Source of the DNA: Pseudomonadota bacterium
GTDB lineage: Bacteria; Pseudomonadota; Alphaproteobacteria; Rhizobiales; Rhizobiaceae
DNA length: 5,958 nt
Assembly (NCBI GenBank): GCA_023451915.1
Contig: JAEXXS010000162.1
Span: 1 to 5,958, forward strand
Reading direction: 5' to 3'
Positions 1 through 4,450 of the stretch are shown in pieces. The notes beneath the pieces are model-generated. The model ran no database searches. It was not told the origin of the DNA and saw only the letters and a program-made list of their open reading frames with translations. Numbering within the stretch: position 1 is the first letter of the stretch; each line of letters opens with the position of its first letter. The position numbers and the translations under genes were made by a program.

Positions 1-442
1 CCAGAAGGCGCGGCGCATCCGGCTTGGCAAACAGACGCGACTCGAAATCGAGACCCGCCGACAGCCCCATATAGCTATGGCTCGGGCGGGCGAAACAATA
101 GATGCAGCCATGCTCGCAGCCGCGATAAGGATTAATCGAACGGTCGAAGCTGATATCGGGGGAATCGTTGCGGGTGATGATGGTGCGCGGCTTTTCCACC
201 TGCACATCGGTGTTGAAAGCGGGCAGCTCTTCCAGCGTCGTCCAGCCGTCGTCGAAATCCTCGCGCGTGGTCGGCTCGAAACGGCCGGTCGGGTTGATGC
301 CCGCACCGCGTCCGCGCCGACGGCTGTGATCGATGCGCAGCCCCGCTTCGCCGACAAGCGCATTGGCATGCTCCGCACGGCCAGCGCCGAATGCGGCAAT
401 ATCGGCCTGCTTGATGATATCTGCGTGCTGGATAGCTGCCAT
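1..442 (-). CDS. PA0069/SplB-like radical SAM protein (N-terminal part, cut by window edge)
   Basis: The reverse strand encodes the first 147 residues of a radical SAM enzyme, and the reading frame runs off the left edge. Residues 104-119 carry [16 protein letters not shown], so C109-x3-C113-x2-C116 would bind the 4Fe-4S cluster that cleaves S-adenosylmethionine. The following segment ([16 protein letters not shown]) is typical of the PA0069/Rv2578c family in COG1533, the group related to spore photoproduct lyase. About 100 residues precede the cluster motif, including an Arg/Gly-rich stretch near residues 41-48. The substrate is unknown. I chose the ATG at 442 because AGGGAG (449-454) lies 6 nt upstream. 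An in-frame ATG at 448 directly abuts that site and is less likely. The gene is divergent from the glycosyltransferase-like gene at 618, and an SOS-box-like element lies between them. The family call is secure; a DNA repair role is inferred only from family relationship and the regulatory site. Confidence 0.9.
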   Translation of the reverse strand, partial: MAAIQHADIIKQADIAAFGAGRAEHANALVGEAGLRIDHSRRRGRGAGINPTGRFEPTTREDFDDGWTTLEELPAFNTDVQVEKPRTIITRNDSPDISFDRSINPYRGCEHGCIYCFARPSHSYMGLSAGLDFESRLFAKPDAPRLL

Positions 443-534
443 CTTCATCTCCCTGCGGAGCTTCAAAGCATGTCCCGCAGAGCGTCTGACGGCTTGCATG
501 CGGAGCTGCTTCTGCTAATTGTCTGATGAATCTA

Positions 535-563
535 TTCCTAGCCGAAGAATGAGAACAAAGCAA
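535..563 (-). promoter_or_regulatory. Possible promoter of the radical SAM gene
   Basis: On the minus strand, TTGCTT (558-563) and TAGGAA (535-540) are spaced by 17 bp. The -35 matches the sigma70 consensus moderately and the -10 matches weakly (3 of 6). The resulting leader would be about 85 nt. The main support is the overlap of the -35 with the SOS-box-like element. It could easily be wrong in detail. Confidence 0.25.
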
Positions 564-567
564 GAAC
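553..567. promoter_or_regulatory. Candidate LexA (SOS) box, GAAC-N7-GAAC
   Basis: The sequence GAAC AAAGCAA GAAC is an exact match to the direct-repeat LexA-binding form known in alphaproteobacteria (GTTC-N7-GTTC on the other strand). It has an A/T-rich spacer and outer bases AGAACA/AGAACAT that look typical. It lies 111 bp upstream of the radical SAM start and 51 bp upstream of the glycosyltransferase-like start. In the minus direction its spacer overlaps a possible -35 hexamer (TTGCTT, 558-563), the position expected for repression. By simple arithmetic an exact match on either strand has roughly a one in five or six chance in a random window of this size. The intergenic position and the repair-like neighbour raise its credibility. 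Confidence 0.55.
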
Positions 568-617
568 ATACTGCGTTCCGCTGTCGCGGTCACGCGCTGT
601 TGATATAAGAAGCGCCC

Positions 618-1127
618 ATGCTGTCCGTAATCATCGAAACGCAAAATTCCGAAAAGCCTCTGGCTCACACCTTGTCGGCGCTTGTGCCTGCGGTGGTGGA
701 GGGGCTGGTTCGGCGGGTTCTGGTGATTGACAACGGCTCATCGGATGAAACCGCATTGGTGGCCGTTGGCGCGGGATGTTCGTTCAGCGATGGTTCGGAT
801 CTGGAAGCAGCGTTAACCGCACTCCGCACGCCATGGGTGCTGGTTCTCGCGCCGGGAGCCATACCGCAGGAAGGCTGGGAAGAAATTGCGCGTCGCCATA
901 TCGAAGGCGAAGGCGGCCCGGCGCGGTTCACGCTGGCCGGAGAGGGCGGGCTCGGCAGGTTGAAGGCGGCCATGTTTGGCGGCGGGCCGACGCTTGATGC
1001 AGGGCTTCTGGTTCGGCTGGAGACGATCAAGCCATTGCTTTTGAGCGGAGTGGCTTTCGCGCAGCTGCCCCGCCAGTTGAAGCCGGTGCGCCTCAAGCAT
1101 GGCATCCATCCGCCGGAACAGAATTGA
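618..1127 (+). CDS. Short glycosyltransferase family 2-like protein
   Basis: This encodes a 169-aa protein resembling the nucleotide-binding half of a GT-A fold, family 2 glycosyltransferase. It opens with a beta strand (LSVIIETQN, residues 2-10) and continues to VLVIDNGSSDET (34-45), the usual nucleotide-sugar binding motif with D38 and D43. At VLVLAPGAIP (74-83), where the family normally has its metal-binding DXD, the residues are A-P-G. The later segment FGGGPTLDAGLLVRL (120-134) resembles the acceptor-side loop of related proteins. No membrane helix is evident, and the protein is shorter than typical full-length members. A weak AAGAAG site (607-612) precedes the ATG. A TATAAG hexamer at 604-609 could be a -10 element so close to the ATG that the transcript might be almost leaderless. 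A strong terminator follows. The fold call is fairly safe, but substrate, product and enzymatic activity are unknown. Confidence 0.75.
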   Translation: MLSVIIETQNSEKPLAHTLSALVPAVVEGLVRRVLVIDNGSSDETALVAVGAGCSFSDGSDLEAALTALRTPWVLVLAPGAIPQEGWEEIARRHIEGEGGPARFTLAGEGGLGRLKAAMFGGGPTLDAGLLVRLETIKPLLLSGVAFAQLPRQLKPVRLKHGIHPPEQN

Positions 1128-1140
1128 AGCCCCAAAGTGA

Positions 1141-1168
1141 AAAAGGCGAAGCCGAAGCTTCGCCTTTT
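1141..1168. terminator. Bidirectional intrinsic terminator between converging genes
   Basis: A perfect 12-bp inverted repeat (1141-1152 and 1157-1168) encloses a CGAA tetraloop. The outer four pairs are A-T, so either strand gives a GC-rich stem ending in a run of U. It lies 13 bp after the stop of the glycosyltransferase-like gene (plus) and about 30 bp beyond the stop of the 76-aa exported protein gene (minus), so it can end transcription from both sides. Confidence 0.85.
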
Positions 1169-1199
1169 CGGTAGATAAAAGCTTTCGCCTATTTCTTGA

Positions 1200-1430
1200 T
1201 TAGTTCCGGTAGCTCGAAGGCGAAGCGTCGCCAAAACGATGCGCAGAACCATCCTGATAGGACGAACCCGACGGGATCGTCGCGGTTGCGGTGTGGTCAA
1301 CGGTCTGCGAAGCAACCGGAGTACGGTCGTTTGCATAAAGGTCGGCAGGTTCGCCAACATGCGGATTTTCTGCGAAAGCAGCACCGGCGCTAAGGGCAAC
1401 GGCAACGGCAGCAAGAGCAAACTTTTTCAT
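1200..1430 (-). CDS. Small exported protein of unknown function, paralogue 1 (76 aa)
   Basis: This is a 76-aa protein with a clear Sec signal peptide: MKK, a hydrophobic Ala/Leu/Val core, then AFA at 18-20 as a signal peptidase I site. The predicted mature form is 56 residues starting ENPHVGEP. It lacks cysteine, is rich in Ser, Thr, Ala, Asp and Pro, and ends in SYRN. The start is the ATG at 1430, where AAAGGA (1439-1444) stands 8 nt upstream; longer in-frame versions lack a signal peptide at their N-terminus. It matches the 79-aa product of the gene at 1625-1864 at about 61 of 76 aligned residues (hand count), so the two are tandem duplicates. The style resembles short Rhizobiales exported proteins of the DUF680 kind, but that link is a weak recollection. 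The bidirectional terminator at 1141-1168 ends it. Function is unknown; the location is probably periplasmic. Confidence 0.85.
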   Translation of the reverse strand: MKKFALAAVAVALSAGAAFAENPHVGEPADLYANDRTPVASQTVDHTATATIPSGSSYQDGSAHRFGDASPSSYRN

Positions 1431-1496
1431 TTTTATATTCCTTTTGAATTGCCGCACGAACGACACCCAATGACTGGGGCCTGTTCGGGGCGTCCC

Positions 1497-1605
1497 GGAT
1501 GGCCGAAATGCCATCCATGAGGGAGGGGGAAATTAGAGGAAGGCCGCGATTGCTTGGGAGGATTGCGGCCATGGGGGGCGTCAGCGGCAGGTTTGCGCGA
1601 CGCCC
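1497..1605. other. Cluster of inverted repeats between the twin exported-protein genes
   Basis: Three stem-loops occupy the gap between the twin genes. The first is GGATGGC/GCCATCC (1497-1503 and 1510-1516), a perfect 7-bp stem with a 6-nt loop. The second is GGCCGC/GCGGCC (1542-1547 and 1565-1570); read on the minus strand it is followed by a moderately T-rich stretch and is the best candidate terminator for the 79-aa gene. The third is GGGCGTC/GACGCCC (1576-1582 and 1599-1605). None has the clean U-tract of a strong intrinsic terminator in the minus direction. They may be partial terminators or mRNA-stabilising structures in a two-gene transcript. Confidence 0.4.
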
Positions 1606-1624
1606 TTTATGCGGTCAGGCTGAA

Positions 1625-1864
1625 TTAGTTCTGATAGCTGGAAGGCGAAGCATCACCGAAACGGTTTGCAGAGCCATCCTGGTAGGCAGCGCCCGTGTGA
1701 TCAGCTTTGATCGTGGCGGTCGCGGTGCGGTCAACGGTCTGTGCAGCAACCGGGGTGCGGTCATTTGCATAGAGGTTTTCAGGCTCGCCGACATAAGGGT
1801 TTTCAGCGAAGGCAGCGCCAGCGCTCAGAGCGAGGGCAGCAGCAGCAAGAACAATCTTTTTCAT
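1625..1864 (-). CDS. Small exported protein of unknown function, paralogue 2 (79 aa)
   Basis: This is a 79-aa protein with a signal peptide (MKKIVLAAAALALSAGAAFA) cleaved after residue 20. The mature part of 59 residues begins ENPYVGEP and ends SPSSYQN. A strong AAGGAG site (1872-1877) lies 7 nt before the ATG at 1864. It is the tandem paralogue of the 76-aa protein. The longest shared blocks are the signal peptide end, LYANDRTPVA, QTVD, TATATI, YQDGSA and RFGDASPSSY. The only length difference is a three-residue insertion (around KAD, residues 53-55) in the middle, where the two also diverge most. The gene follows a 401-bp AT-rich gene-free stretch that should contain its promoter. No catalytic motif, cysteine or metal-site pattern is visible. 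The product is probably periplasmic or secreted; the function is unknown. Confidence 0.87.
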   Translation of the reverse strand: MKKIVLAAAALALSAGAAFAENPYVGEPENLYANDRTPVAAQTVDRTATATIKADHTGAAYQDGSANRFGDASPSSYQN

Positions 1865-2265
1865 TTCCTATCTCCTTGGAAATTGGAGCGGCGTTTCTTT
1901 TCGTCGTTCCGATGCGTTTGAAATGGGTGACAGTGAGGAAAAGTTCCAGTCACGAAAATGTTTTATTAATCACACATTTGTGCTCGTTAATATTTGGAAA
2001 CAATCAGAGATTGGAAAAATAAACGAATAAAATCAATATTTTGATTGATATACCAGCATTCACATGTCCGTTATATGACGGTTTTTGTTCATAAATCGCG
2101 AACAGAGTGTCCGTGTTTATTGTCCAATCAGAGTGAACAGTAGCTAGCTTCTGAATAGGATGTTATCGACTATTGAGGGGAATGGATTTCCACAAGCGGT
2201 TTGCGCGGATGACGCCACTCGAATCAGCGTGAAGCAGGAGAGGGAAGATGACGTGATCGTCAGGC
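1865..2265. other. AT-rich gene-free region upstream of the exported-protein genes
   Basis: No convincing gene is present on either strand. GC content over 1921-2160 is about 35% by hand count, far below the flanking genes. The region lies between the ispE stop and the start of the 79-aa gene, both on the minus strand, so it should hold the promoter and leader of the exported-protein genes. Visible dyads are AATCAA-TATT-TTGATT (2031-2046), TGTTC-N9-GAACA (2086-2104) and CACA-TT-TGTG (1973-1982). TGTCCGT occurs at 2065-2071 and again at 2108-2114. On the minus strand TATAAC (from TATATGACGG read in reverse, near 2070-2075) is a possible -10, but I see no good -35 for it. A short dyad, TGACG-N4-CGTCA (2249-2262), follows the ispE stop without a clear U-tract. 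No terminator or promoter here is secure. Confidence 0.5.
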
Positions 2266-3174
2266 TCAGGACGCGGTCGTGCGGGTTGCGATGACAAACC
2301 AGTCGGGCTTTTGGGTTCTTATGCGGGCCGCAGCTGTCTGCAAGGCGGCATCGTCGGCGAAGATCGCAAAACAGGTCGCGCCGGAGCCGGACATCTGGGC
2401 GTAAAGCGCATCGCAACTGCGCAGCAGCGCCAGCGTGTCGCCAATCTGCGGCGCAAGGCCAAGCGCTGGCGACAGAAGATCGTTGCGGGTGGCGTCAAGG
2501 TAATGGCAGAGGGATATCAGATCACCTCGGTCTGGCGGCAACAAGGCGGGATTGTCCCGCTTGTCGAGGGCGCGAAACACGTCGGGCGTGGCAAGCGCCG
2601 TGCCATCATTGACGAGCAGCAGCGGCAAGGCCGGAAGGTCCGCAACAGGTGCAAGATCTTCGCCGATGCCGCGCGCGGTCAATGGCGTGCCAAGTGCTGC
2701 GCCATGCAGGCACATGGGCAAATCAGCGCCGAGCGTCAGTCCGAGCGCGGCCAGTGTGTCGAAATCGAGTTGGAGATTCCAGAGCGTGTTGAGCGCGAGC
2801 AGGGTTGCTGCCGCATCGCTGGAACCGCCGCCAATGCCCGACGCTATGGGCAGGTTTTTCTCCAGATGAATGGCAACGGGCGGCAGATCGCCACCGGCAC
2901 GCGCCCGTAATGCATCGCGCGCCTTGAGCACGAGATTGCCGCCATCGAGCGGGACAGAAGCGGCAAAAGGCCCGCTGACCGTGAAACGATCTTCCGGCGC
3001 GTCGGCAACCGTGATCATGTCGCCGAAGCGTGCAAAGACCACCAGCATGTCGAGCAGATGATAGCCATCGTCGCGCCGTCCGGTGACGTGCAGCGCGAGG
3101 TTGATTTTCGCCGGGGCAAGACGGGTAACAGACCGGCTGTCAGCAGGCCGGGCGCGCAACACGGTGTCGGTCAT
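2266..3174 (-). CDS. ispE: 4-diphosphocytidyl-2-C-methyl-D-erythritol kinase
   Basis: IspE phosphorylates the 2-hydroxyl of CDP-methylerythritol with ATP, the fourth step of the cytosolic MEP pathway to isoprenoids. The 302-aa protein shows all GHMP-kinase signatures. [11 protein letters not shown] (20-30) contains K23. [14 protein letters not shown] (32-45) is the IspE substrate loop. [20 protein letters not shown] (109-128) is the ATP-binding glycine-rich loop. GADLPMCL (149-156) contains D151, matching the E. coli catalytic Asp141. [12 protein letters not shown] (261-272) is the third GHMP motif. It is slightly longer than E. coli IspE because of an N-terminal extension of about 10-15 residues. 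The ATG at 3174 has no clear Shine-Dalgarno site. It lies 15 bp after the stop of the 61-aa membrane protein gene, so expression may depend on that gene and on the promoter at 3435-3464. Confidence 0.97.
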   Translation of the reverse strand: MTDTVLRARPADSRSVTRLAPAKINLALHVTGRRDDGYHLLDMLVVFARFGDMITVADAPEDRFTVSGPFAASVPLDGGNLVLKARDALRARAGGDLPPVAIHLEKNLPIASGIGGGSSDAAATLLALNTLWNLQLDFDTLAALGLTLGADLPMCLHGAALGTPLTARGIGEDLAPVADLPALPLLLVNDGTALATPDVFRALDKRDNPALLPPDRGDLISLCHYLDATRNDLLSPALGLAPQIGDTLALLRSCDALYAQMSGSGATCFAIFADDAALQTAAARIRTQKPDWFVIATRTTAS

Positions 3175-3189
3175 CGGGCTTTAAGCGGC

Positions 3190-3375
3190 TCAGTCTTTTT
3201 TGACGTAATATTCGCCGGTCTTCGGGTCCTGCACCAGCGTGCCATTGGCCCGGTTCTGCGCTTCCTTCTCGGCCTGACGAACGCGCTGCGACACGCGCGT
3301 GGCCTCGCGCTTGAACGAGCGGTAGCCATACCACGCGGCGATGATGATCAGCAGCAGAAAAATGAGCTGTGGCAT
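3190..3375 (-). CDS. Small membrane-anchored protein of unknown function (61 aa)
   Basis: The protein has one hydrophobic N-terminal segment (LIFLLLIIIAAWYGY, about residues 4-18), followed by a highly charged, probably helical stretch (about residues 20-45, with SFKREATRVSQ and RQAEKEAQNRAN). It ends in LVQDPKTGEYYVKKD, a tail style I associate with conserved short proteins of Rhizobiales. It is predicted to be a single-pass inner-membrane protein with a cytoplasmic tail, given the positive residues after the helix. The ATG at 3375 is preferred: AGGA (3384-3387) lies 8 nt upstream. A TTG at 3381 would add two residues but sits only 2 nt from that site. The gene is 15 bp ahead of ispE and shares its promoter. 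Function is unknown. Confidence 0.75.
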   Translation of the reverse strand: MPQLIFLLLIIIAAWYGYRSFKREATRVSQRVRQAEKEAQNRANGTLVQDPKTGEYYVKKD

Positions 3376-3421
3376 GACCAAATTCCTTATGTGTCGGGTT
3401 GGGCGCGCGCTTACCGCGCCC

Positions 3422-3455
3422 TGTCATTTCTGACATCTTAGCACGGTAAACCGTG
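3422..3455. repeat. Two adjacent inverted repeats (possible operators)
   Basis: CACGGT-AA-ACCGTG (3442-3455) is a 6-bp dyad with a 2-nt centre. TGTCA-TTTC-TGACA (3422-3435) is a 5-bp dyad with a 4-nt centre. Their centres are 20 bp apart, about two helical turns, so a dimeric regulator could bind both on one face of the DNA. They differ in sequence, so two different proteins, or mere transcript hairpins, are also possible. Confidence 0.4.
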
Positions 3456-3464
3456 ATGTTTCAA
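3435..3464 (-). promoter_or_regulatory. Sigma70-like promoter for the 61-aa gene and ispE
   Basis: On the minus strand TTGAAA (3459-3464, 5 of 6 to consensus) and TAAGAT (3435-3440, 4 of 6) are separated by 18 bp. The -35 includes the stop codon of the upstream peptidase gene. The spacer contains a perfect palindrome CACGGT-AA-ACCGTG (3442-3455), and a second dyad TGTCA-N4-TGACA (3422-3435) covers the region just after the -10. These may be operators. The first could also act as a hairpin after the peptidase stop, although no U-tract follows. Confidence 0.45.
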
Positions 3465-4345
3465 AGACCATACCGGCCCCAAAGCGCTTTTTCTTCGGCG
3501 ACGGAAAGCAGGCCGTCGCCAAGATGGGCGGCAATTTCCGCCGGTTCCACGCCGGAAAGCACTGACGACAGCGCCATGCCGACGCCCGGAACCTTGCGGC
3601 CAAGCAGTCCGCGCTGGGGCTGGATCAACTGGAGCTCCACCTTGTCGCCATAGGTCTTGCGCAGGAAACTGCGCATGTCGCCAAGCCCGTCGATAAGGCC
3701 GAGTTGCAGGGCTGTCGTGCCGGTCCAGAACAGGCCGGTGAAAAGATCGGAGTCTTCGGCAAGCTTGCTGCCGCGCCGTTCCCTGACCATGTCGATGAAG
3801 GTTTCGTGGATTTCCAGTTGCAGCGATTTCAGCCGCTCGATGTCGGCTTTCTTTTCCGGCTGGAAAGGATCAAGCGTAACCTTGTTGCTGCCCGCCGTAT
3901 AGACGCGCCGCTCGACGCCGATTTTCTTCAAGAGTTCTGGAAAGCCGAATGACGCCGACACCACGCCGATGGAGCCAACGATGGAGGAGGGGTCTGCGAT
4001 GATTTCGTCACCGGCCAGCGCAATCATATAGCCGCCGGATGCGGCCACATCCTCAACGAAGATGAAAACCTTCTTCTGATGTTCCGAGGCGAGGTCGCGA
4101 ATGCGGCGATAGATAAGGCGCGACTGCACCGGCGAGCCGCCGGGAGAGTTGAGCGAAATCGCCACGGCAGGCGCATGTTTGTTGCTGAAAGCTTTTTCCA
4201 ACACGGCGGCGGTTGATGCCAGCGATAGCGACGGGCGAAGCGCTGAACCGCCGCTCATGATTGCGCCATGCAGGCGCACGACTGGAATTTCAATTGCGGC
4301 ATTGCGAAAGCGGCGCGGAACAAGGCGCGTCAATAAACCGGGCAA
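3461..4345 (-). CDS. S49 family serine peptidase (SppA/SohB-like)
   Basis: This 294-aa protein belongs to the short form of the S49 family, which degrades cleaved signal peptides and other membrane peptides with a Ser/Lys dyad. LNSPGGSP (65-72) and the block VEDVAASGGYMIALAGDEI (97-115) hold the likely nucleophile S103. GSNKVTLDPF (152-161) holds the likely general base K155. The 52-residue spacing equals that of Bacillus subtilis SppA (S147/K199). PSSIVGSIGVVS (119-130) is the usual following motif. The start is TTG at 4345: GGAG (4352-4355) stands 6 nt upstream, an in-frame stop lies seven codons upstream, and the next Met (residue 30) is inside the domain. Unlike E. coli SppA there is no N-terminal membrane anchor or signal peptide, so how it reaches its substrate is unclear. 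It lies between the nhaA terminator and the ispE promoter and is probably transcribed alone. SppA versus SohB naming is not resolvable here. Confidence 0.92.
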   Translation of the reverse strand: MPGLLTRLVPRRFRNAAIEIPVVRLHGAIMSGGSALRPSLSLASTAAVLEKAFSNKHAPAVAISLNSPGGSPVQSRLIYRRIRDLASEHQKKVFIFVEDVAASGGYMIALAGDEIIADPSSIVGSIGVVSASFGFPELLKKIGVERRVYTAGSNKVTLDPFQPEKKADIERLKSLQLEIHETFIDMVRERRGSKLAEDSDLFTGLFWTGTTALQLGLIDGLGDMRSFLRKTYGDKVELQLIQPQRGLLGRKVPGVGMALSSVLSGVEPAEIAAHLGDGLLSVAEEKALWGRYGL

Positions 4346-4400
4346 GGCAAACTCCGAACTGGATCAACTGTTGAAAGCGAATGTAGGCAGCAATCTTGCA

Positions 4401-4442
4401 AATACAAAGAAAACCCTCCGAAAATTTGCATCTTCGGAGGGT
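4401..4442 (-). terminator. Intrinsic terminator of nhaA
   Basis: A 10-bp inverted repeat ACCCTCCGAA/TTCGGAGGGT (4413-4422 and 4433-4442) encloses a 10-nt loop. On the minus strand it is followed by a T-rich tail (TTTTCTTTGTATT). It begins 8 nt beyond the nhaA stop and should insulate the downstream S49 peptidase gene, which then needs its own promoter in the remaining roughly 65 bp. TACATT preceded at 17 bp by TTTGTA is a weak candidate there. Confidence 0.88.
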
Positions 4443-4450
4443 GAATAGGA

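Noticed and set aside
132..668. Minus-strand frame of 178 codons across the radical SAM start and the intergenic region
   Set aside because: It is out of frame with the CxxxCxxC-encoding frame, which is the recognisable protein, and its Arg/Cys-rich translation resembles no family.
782..796. A second GTTC-N7-GTTC match, resembling another LexA box
   Set aside because: It lies inside the glycosyltransferase-like coding sequence, has a GC-rich spacer (AGCGATG) and no promoter near it. It is probably chance and shows that the core alone is not proof.
665..1420. Minus-strand frame of 251 codons spanning the glycosyltransferase-like gene and the 76-aa gene
   Set aside because: It runs through a strong terminator hairpin, is antisense to one gene and out of frame with another, and gives a Ser/Arg/Pro-rich product without motifs.
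2249..2262. TGACG-N4-CGTCA dyad as the ispE terminator
   Set aside because: The stem has only 5 bp and no clear U-tract follows on the minus strand, so it is not reported as a terminator.
2144..2416. Minus-strand frame of 90 codons overlapping the end of ispE and the AT-rich region
   Set aside because: It overlaps the ispE 3' end in another frame, has no credible ribosome binding site and shows no recognisable protein features.
2311..2910. Plus-strand open frame of 199 codons opposite ispE
   Set aside because: Low-complexity basic translation with no motif, fully antisense to a complete and well-conserved IspE.
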